Shown: in pieces, positions 14,260-21,232 of the stretch
Position numbering within the stretch: the stretch's first letter is position 1
Layout of the letters: each line of letters begins with the position of its first letter
IMG/VR virus record: IMGVR_UViG_3300042507_002915
Location: 1-38,344 of that record
DNA length: 38,344 bases
Source of the DNA: a virus
Direction: 5' to 3' (one strand)
Notes under the pieces: generated by a model
Seen by the model: the letters and a program-made list of their open reading frames with translations, nothing else
The model's database searches: none
Told to the model about the DNA's origin: nothing
Made by a program: the position numbers and the translations under genes

Positions 14260-14736
14260 TCACTCCTCATCAAAGCTCGGCGGGTTGTTGGTCGGGGTCG
14301 GCACTCCGAGCTGCCGCAGCGCACGCTCGGCCTCTGCGCGTTCCTCGTCGCGCCGTGCGACCGGGTCGAAATTGGGGTCTGCGGTCTCGGGGTTGTATTC
14401 GGTGCCGAGGATGCGAGCGAGGTGCTGCGACTTCGCAGCGCGATCCGTCGGAATTCCGCGGTCGTGCGTCAATGCCGGCGCGCGCGGGACCTCGGGGAGC
14501 ATGGTCAGCAGCTCGCGCGGCGCCGGCCATCGCTCGGCCTCGGCAAGCAAGCGCGAGAACGCAGCGCGGAGCCGCGGCGTGTCGCGCTGCTGGTCCCATG
14601 CGCGGCCGTGCGTCAACGCCTCGACCCAGGCGCGCGCAGTGCCCGGCAGTACGTCAGCGGCGGGCGTCCGGTCCAGCGAGAGCGTGTACAGCTTCTGCAG
14701 GCCGGTCAGGATCTCGTTCAGGAACCAGGGTTCCAT
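14260..14736 (-). CDS. Putative helicase loader-like replication protein
   Basis: 158 residues starting MEPWFLNEILTGLQKLYTLSL. A helical protein with ...WPAPRELLTMLPEV at the centre, a pattern found in conserved phage proteins placed directly after DUF1376 replication proteins, in the slot of lambda P. It overlaps the DUF1376 gene by 83 bases, so the two are co-translated. No ATPase motif is visible. Function is inferred from position. Confidence 0.55.
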   Translation of the reverse strand: MEPWFLNEILTGLQKLYTLSLDRTPAADVLPGTARAWVEALTHGRAWDQQRDTPRLRAAFSRLLAEAERWPAPRELLTMLPEVPRAPALTHDRGIPTDRAAKSQHLARILGTEYNPETADPNFDPVARRDEERAEAERALRQLGVPTPTNNPPSFDEE

Positions 14737-15685
14737 GCTTCATCTGCTCCAGTGCGGCGAGCCCCTGCAGCGTGCGCGACGGCGCGGCCGCGGCTGGCCG
14801 GGGGCTCGGGTGGGTGGTGGTGGGTTTCGTCGCCCTCGCGTCCCGCAGACGCCCGTGCGCGGTGCTGATCGCCCACGGGAACAGGCGGGCGCCTTCGATC
14901 GGCGGATTGCGGGCGAGGCCTTCGCGCACGGTGTCGGCAAGGGCTTGCGGGGTGACGCCAAAAGCGAGGGCTTCGAGTAGGCGCGCGTCACTGGGGTTCG
15001 CGTGGAACAGTCCGGCGTCGCGCATGGCTCGGCAGGCGAGCCCGGCGTCGGTTGGCTGGCGATTGGGTGCGGGGTCATCCTCGCGCGCGCGCTCGGGCGC
15101 ATGCGCGGGAGGAAGCAATTCAGCGTGCTGGGATCTATCTGGAGAAATAGAAGATGAAGATGAAGATGAAGCGCCGTCACCTTCTCCGTCACCTTCTCCG
15201 TCACCTTCTCCGTCACCAAAGCCCCCCATTGGTTTGGGCTTTGGTTTGGGCTTTGGTTTGGCGCTTGGTCTTCGGCTTGGTTGGTTGTCGTCGCTGTCGA
15301 ATCGCGTGCTTTCGCCTCGGCGCTGGCGCTTGTACTCGTCCACCACGAACCGGCTGCAGTACCAGCACGGACCGCCCGCGGACTCGACAAGGACGACGTC
15401 GGCGCCCTTCCGGCCGGCGTGCGACGGCGCCCAGGTGAAGCGCACTGGCTCGACGTCGGAGCCCTTGAGCACCCCGCGATCGACCAGCTCGCGCGCGTGC
15501 TTGAGGTCGACGCCGGCAGCCCGGCACAGTTCGCGCAGGGGGTAACGGGCGACGCCGTACTCGTCGCAGTCGTGGAGGACGCAGAGGATGTCCAGCCAAG
15601 CACCGCGCGCCGCGGGCGAGCAGCGGCGCAGCTTCTGGTTCGACTGCCAGTCTCCCGGATAGAACTGGAACGAGGGACGCTTCAC
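14654..15685 (-). CDS. DUF1376 (YdaU-type) replication protein with repeat-rich linker
   Basis: 343 residues from a GTG overlapping the previous stop. The N-terminal domain (about 1-125: FQFYPGDWQSNQKLRRCSPAARGAWLDIL...GPCWYCSRFVVDEYKRQRRGES) is DUF1376, common at the initiator position in phages. A low-complexity linker follows with (KP)5, GDGE repeats and Ser7, then a helical C-terminal domain. The linker is encoded by tandem DNA repeats and should vary in length among relatives. It probably acts as replication initiator, like lambda O, with repeats possibly marking the origin as in O. That analogy is inference. Confidence 0.72.
   Translation of the reverse strand: MKRPSFQFYPGDWQSNQKLRRCSPAARGAWLDILCVLHDCDEYGVARYPLRELCRAAGVDLKHARELVDRGVLKGSDVEPVRFTWAPSHAGRKGADVVLVESAGGPCWYCSRFVVDEYKRQRRGESTRFDSDDNQPSRRPSAKPKPKPKPKPMGGFGDGEGDGEGDGEGDGASSSSSSSISPDRSQHAELLPPAHAPERAREDDPAPNRQPTDAGLACRAMRDAGLFHANPSDARLLEALAFGVTPQALADTVREGLARNPPIEGARLFPWAISTAHGRLRDARATKPTTTHPSPRPAAAAPSRTLQGLAALEQMKHGTLVPERDPDRPAEAVHALAGPDARR
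15149..15266. repeat. Short tandem repeats in the replication gene
   Basis: Three neighbouring arrays: a GAAGAT hexamer tract, three perfect copies of a 12-mer (CTTCTCCGTCAC, 15181-15216) and two to three copies of GGTTTGGGCTTT (from 15231). They encode the Ser, GDGE and KP stretches of the linker. In lambda the origin lies as iterons inside gene O, so these are also candidate origin elements. Confidence 0.8.
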
Positions 15686-15939
15686 CTCGCCCCCTTCGTG
15701 GCCAGCGCCGCCGCCCGCCACCGGTACGCCGTCGCCCGACTGACGCCGTGCGCAGCCCGAATCGCGGCGACGCTCGGCACCTCTTTGACCGGGCGCATCG
15801 CCTTGGCCACCACTCGGCTGACCCAGGCGCGGGCGACATCGATCGGGATGCCCGCGTAGGCCGCCAGCTCGTTCGCGTTGACGCGCTCGGTGGCCAGATT
15901 CCACACGTCGGCGTCGGTGAGGGTTGGGCGGTCGCTCAT
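15682..15939 (-). CDS. Small helix-turn-helix protein
   Basis: 85 residues starting MSDRPTLTDADVWNLATERV. AAYAGIPIDVARAWVSRVV in the middle and SVAAIRAAHGVSRATAYRWRAAA near the C terminus look like two successive HTH-like units; the second is a good DNA-recognition helix. Overlaps the Dcm stop (ATGA) and the DUF1376 GTG start. Its slot between methyltransferase and replication protein suggests a regulator or replication accessory. Confidence 0.68.
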   Translation of the reverse strand: MSDRPTLTDADVWNLATERVNANELAAYAGIPIDVARAWVSRVVAKAMRPVKEVPSVAAIRAAHGVSRATAYRWRAAALATKGAR

Positions 15940-16862
15940 GGCGCGCACTCCATGTACGCCGCGATCACTTCCGCCGCGACTTGCGGGACGATCGCGTTTC
16001 CGCCCGCTCGGAGCGCGCCGACGCGGTTGTACCAGTGCGAAACCTCGGCTCCGGTTTGTTCGTCGGTGCGCACCACAGCCACGCGGCCGGAAACCCCATG
16101 AGCCAGAAGACGAATGCCGGGTTCAACGCGCCGGGCTTTTCCGTCGTGTCCAACGATCCATGTGGCGGAATCCCAAGCACTTCGCCGACCTTCTGCGGCA
16201 ACGGCTTCCCGGTGTCCTGCGGCCGCGTGGTCAGTCCTCGCGCTCCGTCCACGGCCGTCGCGGTCGGCCACATCGCCATCGCATGCGCTCGAATCGCCAC
16301 CAGCCCCGCCGAATTGCCTGCTCCGTTGTTGCCGTTCTTCGCTGGCGCGAGCGATGTCGGCGTCGGCCACAAACCACAGACGGTCTCTTCGATGGGGCGC
16401 GTCGACGGCACAAGCCGGGACAACGGCCGCCCCGCAGGTGTAGCCGATGCCCTCCAGGTCAGCGCACACTCCGTCGAGCCAATGCGCGCCAACCGCTGCC
16501 GCAACCTGCTCTCCCATGACGACAGCGGGCCGTCGGGCGGCGATGAGTCGGAAAAAGTGGGGCCACAGATGCCGCTCGTCGTCGGTGCCTCGCTGCTGGC
16601 CAGCGACGCTGAACGGCTGGCACGGCGCGGAGCCGGTCCACAGCTCGCGGTCGTCGGGCCAGCCGGCGAGTCTTGCTGCGTAGGACCATCCGGCGATCCC
16701 GGCGAAGAAGTGGCACTGGCGAAACCCGGCAAGGTCATCTGCTTCAACATCGGCAATGCTCCGTTCGTCGACATCGCCGGCCGGAATCAGTCCGGCCGCG
16801 ATCAGGTTGCGCAGCCACTGCGCGGCGTATGGGTCAAGCTCGTTGTAGTAGGCCGCGCTCAT
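15936..16862 (-). CDS. DNA (cytosine-5) methyltransferase
   Basis: 308 residues starting MSAAYYNELDPYAAQWLRNL. The N-terminal about 50 residues are the extension seen in phage enzymes. Motif I FFAGIAG (about 52-58), motif IV SAPCQPFS with the catalytic Cys (about 78-85), motif VI GEQV (about 117-120), motif VIII HRRDRLWFVA (about 157-166) and motif X GNAIVPQVA near the C terminus are all present in order, so it should be active. The variable target-recognition part is short. It probably protects phage DNA from host restriction; the recognition sequence is unknown. Confidence 0.9.
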   Translation of the reverse strand: MSAAYYNELDPYAAQWLRNLIAAGLIPAGDVDERSIADVEADDLAGFRQCHFFAGIAGWSYAARLAGWPDDRELWTGSAPCQPFSVAGQQRGTDDERHLWPHFFRLIAARRPAVVMGEQVAAAVGAHWLDGVCADLEGIGYTCGAAVVPACAVDAPHRRDRLWFVADADIARASEERQQRSRQFGGAGGDSSACDGDVADRDGRGRSARTDHAAAGHREAVAAEGRRSAWDSATWIVGHDGKARRVEPGIRLLAHGVSGRVAVVRTDEQTGAEVSHWYNRVGALRAGGNAIVPQVAAEVIAAYMECAP

Positions 16863-17032
16863 GCTCGCCCCCGATACTGCCCGCCCTTCCAGCGAGCGAG
16901 CGCCATCATCGCGTCCCGCTCGTTCTGGCGCCGACGGTGGGCCTCCAGGTGCACGGCGGCGAGCGCGGCCGTGTCGCGGTCCTGCGGCGTGAGGATGTAC
17001 TCGATTGGCGGGAGATCTTGTTGCGGAGTCAT
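16859..17032 (-). CDS. Small hypothetical protein
   Basis: 57 residues starting MTPQQDLPPIEYILTPQDRDT. Mostly one long helix (AALAAVHLEAHRRRQNERDAMMALARW) with a basic Gly/Arg end. It overlaps both neighbours by ATGA junctions, which supports it as a real gene. The family is not recognised. Confidence 0.68.
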   Translation of the reverse strand: MTPQQDLPPIEYILTPQDRDTAALAAVHLEAHRRRQNERDAMMALARWKGGQYRGRA

Positions 17033-17370
17033 GGCTTGACCCTCGCGCGGCTGCTCGCCGTAAATGGCCCCGCCGGGTCGAACATGTCGATCGTGTCCTG
17101 ACACCGAGGCGCCGGGATCGGGTCGCCGAGCGGTATCCATGCCGTGCACCGCGGATTGCCGTCCACCAATATCCACTCGGCCGGGTAATCGGCATCTTCG
17201 ATGTCGTACAGCATGGTCCGCCCAGTGATTGAGCACCCGGTCAGCTCCTCGCCGACATCGTCCGGCTTACCGGGTCCGCCGCTGCGTTCGCAGGTGCCGC
17301 ACCATGAGCTGATGAAGCACTCGCCCTCGGTGCCGTTGCTGGGCCGGTACGGCTTGTGTAGGCGGGTCAT
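17029..17370 (-). CDS. Conserved phage protein with YRPSNGTEGE motif
   Basis: 113 residues. HKPYRPSNGTEGECFISSWCGTCERS near the N terminus, then TGCSITGRTMLYDIEDADYPAEWILVD and a C-terminal NPRCTAW. Cys residues (CGTC, GC, RC) may bind a metal. This family is widespread in phages of Proteobacteria, without a known role. The start overlaps the frame-restored Dam stop (ATGA). Because of the Dam frameshift the Dam reading frame now runs straight into this gene. Confidence 0.78.
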   Translation of the reverse strand: MTRLHKPYRPSNGTEGECFISSWCGTCERSGGPGKPDDVGEELTGCSITGRTMLYDIEDADYPAEWILVDGNPRCTAWIPLGDPIPAPRCQDTIDMFDPAGPFTASSRARVKP

Positions 17371-17850
17371 GGCGCCACCTCGACGACGACGCCGAGCCCA
17401 GACGCGCGCAGTGCGGCGGCGTTGCTCGGCCCGTAGGCGATGAGCGCGATTGGGCAGCCGGAGTTGAACGGCGCGCGCGATCCGTCCGGCAGATGGAAAT
17501 GCGGCCGCCTGCGGGCAAACAGGACGGCGTCGGCCCGCCCCCCAAACGCTCGAATACCACGTCTGGGTCTCAGGGCGCGCGGGCAGCAGCAGGACGCCGT
17601 CGCCGTGATCGGCCATGCGCTCGGCCCATGCGCTGGCCACCTTGCCGAATGGTGGATTGCACCAGACCCGGCCGCGCCATCCGGCAGCCAGGCCATCCTC
17701 GGGCAGCTCGATATGCCTCGCCGCCGTCGGCCATGGCCGCGGCGAGGGTGCCGCGCATGGATCAAGATCGAAAGGACCGAGCGCGGCCAGCCACTCGGGC
17801 GGCGTCAGGTAGGTCACGGACTTCGGTCGGGCGGATTGGTGGCTGGACAT
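17367..17850 (-). pseudogene. dam: Phage DNA N6-adenine methyltransferase (Dam), frameshifted
   Basis: Start MSSHQSARPKSVTYLTPPEW at 17850. FDLDPCAAP and the catalytic motif CNPPFG, then VLLLPARPETQTWY, are the phage Dam (PF05869) pattern. At a run of six C (17538-17543; G on the coding strand) the frame breaks. Removing one base restores RADAVLFARRRPHFHLPDG...NSGCPIALIAYGP and a stop at 17367, giving a normal-length protein of 160 residues. As written, the frame reads through into the next gene. A sequencing error, a true mutation, or a slippage switch are all possible. Confidence 0.8.
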
Positions 17851-17852
17851 GC

Positions 17853-18098
17853 TCACACCTCCACCTCCCGCAACCACGCCCGATCGTGCCGGTTGTACGC
17901 GTTCGCCCGCGACTTCTTGCGCTTCGCCCGGGCCTTGCGGAGTTTCGTGCGGCCGGCGACGTGCCAGCCGCCGCAGTGACGACATTGGTAGGTCTCCGCG
18001 CTGAACCCGTCAACTCGCGCGCGGATGCGCTGCGCGGCGTTGGCGGCGTCCTGCGGGGTCGGATATCGGATGTTGCCGGTGGCGCATTCATCGTGCAT
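17853..18098 (-). CDS. Small Zn-finger-like basic protein
   Basis: 81 residues starting MHDECATGNIRYPTPQDAANA. A helix (AANAAQRIRAR) leads to YQCRHCGGWHVAG, a CxxC...H treble-clef-like half, and then a very basic C terminus (KLRKARAKRKKSRANAYNRHDR). Such proteins are common early phage genes and probably bind nucleic acid. It lies between the Cro-like gene and Dam. Confidence 0.7.
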   Translation of the reverse strand: MHDECATGNIRYPTPQDAANAAQRIRARVDGFSAETYQCRHCGGWHVAGRTKLRKARAKRKKSRANAYNRHDRAWLREVEV

Positions 18099-18123
18099 CT
18101 GCGGTCCCTGGGCTGGGCCGGCC

Positions 18124-18327
18124 TCAGTCGGCCGGCAGGATGAAGTCGTCGGCCCTGAGCGCGATCTTTCTGGACGCGGCCAGCGCGATCATGCGCGCAT
18201 AGAGCCGGCGGGTCGGGAATCGCTGCCCGCGGCGGTAGTATCTGACCAGGGCCTCGGTGCACTGGAGGCCGGCGGCGATGTCGGCCACTGTCAGGCCGGC
18301 CTTTTCGAGCTTGGTGATCGCTTTCAT
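18124..18327 (-). CDS. Cro-like helix-turn-helix regulator
   Basis: 67 residues starting MKAITKLEKAGLTVADIAAGLQCTEALVRYYRRGQRFPTRRLYARM. The helix-turn-helix LTVADIAAGLQCTEALVRYYRRG is clear. First gene of the leftward unit, next to the divergent switch. I prefer the ATG at 18327, but no good ribosome site precedes it; ATG at 18339 is possible, and the message may be leaderless like lambda cI from pRM. By place and size it is Cro-like. No partner repressor gene is present. Confidence 0.75.
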   Translation of the reverse strand: MKAITKLEKAGLTVADIAAGLQCTEALVRYYRRGQRFPTRRLYARMIALAASRKIALRADDFILPAD

Positions 18328-18359
18328 GGCGTGGAGCATAACAGCGCGTGCGGCCGCCC

Positions 18360-18425
18360 GCAACGCCATGTTGCCGGCGATAATGGCAACGCAGCGTTCC
18401 ATCGTTGCGCGCAATTCGGTGTTGC
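18360..18425. promoter_or_regulatory. Cluster of GCAAC/GTTGC operator half-sites
   Basis: Five half-sites in 66 bp: GCAAC at 18360-18364 and 18386-18390, GTTGC at 18370-18374, 18404-18408 and 18421-18425. The first two form an inverted repeat with a 5-bp spacer, the middle pair one with a wider spacer. Expected by chance is well below one. They overlap the divergent promoters, so they are candidate operators of the adjacent HTH protein. Confidence 0.6.
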
Positions 18426-18449
18426 GTTTTTACCGATTCCGCGTAACAT
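18422..18449 (+). promoter_or_regulatory. Candidate rightward early promoter
   Basis: -35 TTGCGT (18422-18427), 16-bp spacer, -10 TAACAT (18444-18449). Moderate matches. The -35 shares bases with the last GTTGC half-site, so a bound regulator would block it. It drives the rightward genes starting at 18496. Confidence 0.45.
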
Positions 18450-18495
18450 GGCGTCACACCGAAGCAGCGCCCCACGTCGGGGCCGGGAGACGAAA

Positions 18496-18849
18496 ATGGG
18501 AAGCGTCGAGGCCGATCTGGCCCGCCACATGTCCGAGCAGGATCGGGCGGACCGGTACAGTGATGCGCTGTGCGACTGGATTACCGGCGAGAGGCTGATC
18601 AAAAAGCTCCGTGAACTGTCCGATGCGGGCAGACTCTCCGCAGACGAAGTTCTGGCGATTGCCGCGTCCGCAATCGCAGACGCCGCGCCCCGAGAGTTCA
18701 CCGGCAGCGCGGCCGCTTATGACGGCAGTCTCGGCGAGTTGCCGCAGAGAGTTGCCGGCCTTGTCATGGCCGAGCTGCAAATCGAATTTGATCGCGAATG
18801 CGACGAGATCAACGCGCAGAACCGCGCGGACGCGAGGGATGCGGCATGA
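18496..18849 (+). CDS. First rightward early protein, unknown
   Basis: 117 residues starting MGSVEADLARHMSEQDRADRY. All-helical, acidic, with DWITGERLIKKLRELSDAGRLSADEVLAIAASAIAD. ATG preceded by GGGAG. Not recognised. As first gene of the pL-like unit it occupies the place of lambda N, but it is acidic and has no Arg-rich motif, so N function is unlikely. Confidence 0.72.
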   Translation: MGSVEADLARHMSEQDRADRYSDALCDWITGERLIKKLRELSDAGRLSADEVLAIAASAIADAAPREFTGSAAAYDGSLGELPQRVAGLVMAELQIEFDRECDEINAQNRADARDAA

Positions 18850-19112
18850 GCGCGCCCATGGATGTTCTGGCGGTCTTGAAGAGCATGCGCCTTACCGCCG
18901 AGGCTTATCTCGAAGCGCAGGGCGTCAGCGACGACGATGACAGCTATTCGGCCGCCATCGACGCCGTGGCCGATCTGGTCGAGGCAGGCAGGGAGCTTCG
19001 CAACGATTACCACGATCCGGAATGCGAGTCGTCTGACGCATACCAATCGCGCATGCGAAAGGCACGCGCCCGGTTTGACGCAGCCCTCGCCCGCTTCGGG
19101 GGTGTCAAGTGA
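18846..19112 (+). CDS. Early hypothetical protein
   Basis: 88 residues starting MSAPMDVLAVLKSMRLTAEA. Helical, acidic, with a Ser/Asp-rich turn (GVSDDDDSYSAAI) and a final basic helix. Overlaps both neighbours (ATGA, GTGA), so translation is coupled. No known family. Confidence 0.7.
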   Translation: MSAPMDVLAVLKSMRLTAEAYLEAQGVSDDDDSYSAAIDAVADLVEAGRELRNDYHDPECESSDAYQSRMRKARARFDAALARFGGVK

Positions 19113-19330
19113 ACGCAGAGCAGGCGCTGGCGGTGCTGGAATCTGTGATTCAGCGCAGCGGGCATGTCGTGGCTAGCGATGTCGTGCAAGCCCGCGCCTT
19201 CTTCGCCGCGATGGCGAAGCGCGAAGCTCTGCAGCGCAACGCGCTGGAGCATATCGCGAACACCTGTCCCGGTCGCGCGGCTGAAGTTGCGCGAGCCGGC
19301 CTTTCCGCCCCGCAGGAGCCGCAGGCATGA
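19109..19330 (+). CDS. Early hypothetical protein
   Basis: 73 residues from a GTG start overlapping the previous stop. Helical: AEQALAVLESVIQRSG, ARAFFAAMAKREALQRNALEHI. It ends at the next ATG (ATGA). No known family. Coupling and coding-like composition support it. Confidence 0.66.
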   Translation: MNAEQALAVLESVIQRSGHVVASDVVQARAFFAAMAKREALQRNALEHIANTCPGRAAEVARAGLSAPQEPQA

Positions 19331-19488
19331 ACAGCGACACCAAGCCGAGAATCACGGTTGTAATTGGTTCGGCGGGCACGATCTATTTTTGCGAAGGGCT
19401 GGGGTGGACAGCAGTCGGAGACTCGGCGCGCAAGGCCTACGAGAGGTGGCGGGGCGCGGTCGACGATGCCAAAAGGAGCGCGACATGA
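19327..19488 (+). CDS. Small early protein
   Basis: 53 residues starting MNSDTKPRITVVIGSAGTIYF. An initial strand, ITVVIGSAGTIYFCEGLGW, then one helix (ARKAYERWRGAVDDAKR). Overlaps both neighbours by ATGA. Not recognised. Confidence 0.62.
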   Translation: MNSDTKPRITVVIGSAGTIYFCEGLGWTAVGDSARKAYERWRGAVDDAKRSAT

Positions 19489-19664
19489 GCAGCGAAAAGG
19501 CCGCGCCACCCTGCACCGAATGCCGCTGGTTCGACCCGCCGAACCGCACATGGCCGGGCGGCTGCGCCAACCGCAGCGGCACCTACGCAGTCGCCAAGTT
19601 CGAGCGGCGGGTCGGCGCATGCGGACCAATCGCAAAGAACTTCAAGCCAAAGGATCAACCATGA
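19485..19664 (+). CDS. Small Cys-rich early protein
   Basis: 59 residues starting MSSEKAAPPCTECRWFDPP. CTEC followed by CAN and a late GACGP: four Cys spaced as a metal-binding unit, with KFERRVGACGPIAKNF near the end. Similar CxxC...C...C small proteins are common early phage genes, unassigned. ATGA coupling on both sides. Confidence 0.7.
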   Translation: MSSEKAAPPCTECRWFDPPNRTWPGGCANRSGTYAVAKFERRVGACGPIAKNFKPKDQP

Positions 19665-19867
19665 CCACCCGCCACCTTCGCAGCATCACGACGCGCGAAC
19701 AGCCCGCGCAACTCGTCAACGCCGGAAGATCCCGCAGCGTCGTCGGCAGCGAGACCGACATCATCGCTCGCGCGCTGTCGGTCCTGGTCGGCGTGATCGG
19801 CAAGCATCCCGGCAATCTCACAATCGACCAGGCGCGCGACGTGATCGCGTGGTCCGGCCAGAACTGA
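19661..19867 (+). CDS. Early hypothetical protein
   Basis: 68 residues starting MTTRHLRSITTREQPAQLVNA. A long helix DIIARALSVLVGVIG and a short one (IDQARDVIAWSG). Its start overlaps the previous stop. A 92-bp gap follows (19868-19959) with GC-rich inverted segments and, at its end, the AGGAG ribosome site of the next gene; no other element seen there. Confidence 0.65.
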   Translation: MTTRHLRSITTREQPAQLVNAGRSRSVVGSETDIIARALSVLVGVIGKHPGNLTIDQARDVIAWSGQN

Positions 19868-19959
19868 ACGCGTCACCCGTGCGCGCGCCGGGGTTCCGGC
19901 TGGAGCGCATTTCCTGACCGCCCGGGCGGAATCCCGGCACCAATTCATAGGAGCAAAAC

Positions 19960-20397
19960 GTGGGGACCAGATCAATAACGCGAATCAACTATCTCGGCAA
20001 ACCGTTATTGACGTTCTATCGTCAATTCGATGGATACCCGAGCGGGCACGGCCGAGAGATTGCAGAGTTCATGTCAGGATGCGTGCTCATCAACGGATAC
20101 AATGAAACACATTCGGCCGGTAAGAATGCAAACGGCGCAGGATGCTTTGCGGCGCAATTGATCGAGCGCCTGAAGTGCGGCGACCTCGGGGGCATCTACA
20201 TCAGGCACCATGATGCAGATGATCAGGAATACGTTTACACGATCAACATCAGCAGCGGCGGAGATGGATTCAACCGTGTTGATTTTTTCGAGTCGGTGAA
20301 GTGCGAAGGCCACGGCGAGGCGGACAGCTATGACGGAGACCTTGCTGGGTTCGTCAGGTTTTGCGCAAAAGAAAGCTACTCGGCAGAGCCCGCATAA
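19960..20397 (+). CDS. Conserved MGTRSIT-type phage/plasmid protein
   Basis: 145 residues from a GTG with ATAGGAG about eight bases upstream. MGTRSITRINY, then FYRQFDGYPSGHGREIAEFM, ANGAGCFAAQLIERLK and DQEYVYTINI: a conserved soluble family found in phages and plasmids whose role is not known. Less GC-rich than its neighbours, which may reflect recent exchange. A structured non-coding stretch follows. Confidence 0.78.
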   Translation: MGTRSITRINYLGKPLLTFYRQFDGYPSGHGREIAEFMSGCVLINGYNETHSAGKNANGAGCFAAQLIERLKCGDLGGIYIRHHDADDQEYVYTINISSGGDGFNRVDFFESVKCEGHGEADSYDGDLAGFVRFCAKESYSAEPA

Positions 20398-20699
20398 ATT
20401 CCGTGCAGGTGCAAGACGGCAGCCCGCCGCCGTGAGTGCGGGCACCCGCGGAGTGGAGGCGCAAGCCTGCGAAGCTCCGGTCGGCTGGAAGGCATCGCGT
20501 CCGGACGGCTGGCGAAGTCGATACGCACGACAACGGGCGGCCGCTCGCCGCCGTGCCTGTACAGGCGAGCACCTTGACGCATGCGGCTGGATACATGGGT
20601 GTCGGCCCGAAACCAGCCCCGACAGGCACCCTCGCTGAGAGGGCCGGCCGCAGACTTGAAGGTCAACAACAGCCCGGAAGGGCGCAACTGGAGAGGAAA
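20398..20699 (+). ncRNA. Structured non-coding region A (candidate RNA leader)
   Basis: About 300 bases with no supportable gene. It holds many stems: CGGAG...AGGC-GCAA-GCCT...CTCCG (GNRA-type tetraloop, about 20450-20485), the palindrome GCCTGTACAGGC (20555-20566), GTCGG...CCGAC and CCTC-gctga-GAGG near the end. It shares GAAGTCGATA, the following GCA-AC-GG pattern and CTGAGAG with region B downstream. I cannot match it to a known riboswitch. A TPP-like CTGAGA is present, but the rest of that riboswitch is not. Confidence 0.4.
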
Positions 20700-20984
20700 A
20701 TGAGCGACAAACTCAATGTTAACGGCATCGAATACGTCCGAGCCCAAGCGTCAGAAACGCAAATCGTGGTCGCTCAGCGCGGCTGGGTATACGTCGGCCG
20801 TGTTTCGGTCGAAGGGGACGATCTCGTGATCCGCGATGCCAAGAATATTCGGAAGTGGGGCACGTCTCGCGGGCTTGGCGAGTTGCGAAACGGCCCGCTG
20901 CCTGCAACGGTCGCAGATGACTACGGCACGGTCCGCATGCCGATGCTGTCTGTCGTGTCCAGAATCGACGCGGAGGGCTGGTAA
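20700..20984 (+). CDS. Small hypothetical protein after region A
   Basis: 94 residues starting MSDKLNVNGIEYVRAQASETQ. Beta-rich (IVVAQRGWVYVGRVSVEGDDLVI, RMPMLSVVSRIDAEGW) with a KNIRKWGTSRGLGEL turn. ATG preceded by GGAGAGGA. NGIEYVR and QRGWVYVGRV are found in other phage proteins of unknown function. It overlaps the repeat-protein start (TAATG). Confidence 0.75.
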   Translation: MSDKLNVNGIEYVRAQASETQIVVAQRGWVYVGRVSVEGDDLVIRDAKNIRKWGTSRGLGELRNGPLPATVADDYGTVRMPMLSVVSRIDAEGW

Positions 20985-21232
20985 TGGCCCCGGTCACTGT
21001 GGATGTCGAGTCCGTAGCCGTCGGCAACGGCTACGGCGACGGCGACGGCTACGGCAACGGCAACGGCTACGGCAACGGCTACGGCAACGGCGACGGCTAC
21101 GGCAACGGCAACGGCTACGGCGACGGCTACGGCGACGGCGACGGCGACGGCTACGGCTACGGCAACGGCTACGGCAACGGCGACGGCTACGGCAACGGCA
21201 ACGGCTACGGCGACGGCTACGGCGACGGCTAA
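20984..21232 (+). CDS. Gly-Tyr-Asn-Asp hexanucleotide-repeat protein
   Basis: 82 residues. After MAPVTVDVESVAV the protein is entirely GN, GY and GD dipeptides, with Tyr every four to ten residues and many Asp. It is disordered low-complexity sequence with evenly spaced aromatic 'stickers'. The DNA is a tandem array of GGC-NAC hexamers. The TAATG overlap with the upstream gene and an unbroken frame indicate that it is translated. No family function is known. It is flanked on the right by a second structured region. Confidence 0.75.
   Translation: MAPVTVDVESVAVGNGYGDGDGYGNGNGYGNGYGNGDGYGNGNGYGDGYGDGDGDGYGYGNGYGNGDGYGNGNGYGDGYGDG
21063..21229. repeat. 77-bp perfect direct repeat within the hexamer array
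   Basis: 21063-21139 and 21153-21229 are identical, offset by 90 bp, inside the GGC-NAC hexamer array. It implies recent slippage or unequal recombination, so copy number should vary between isolates, and short-read assemblies may have collapsed it. Confidence 0.85.

Noticed and set aside
17029-17985. 318-residue single protein covering Dam and the next gene
   Set aside because: The fused middle is an out-of-frame reading of the Dam C terminus; the correct frames resume in two separate proteins with an ATGA junction.
20630-20690. TPP riboswitch
   Set aside because: CTGAGA is present, but the second pyrophosphate-sensor arm and the conserved 3' helix are missing, and no thiamine gene follows.
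20984-21232. CRISPR array
   Set aside because: The repeats are contiguous hexamers with an open reading frame and no unique spacers.
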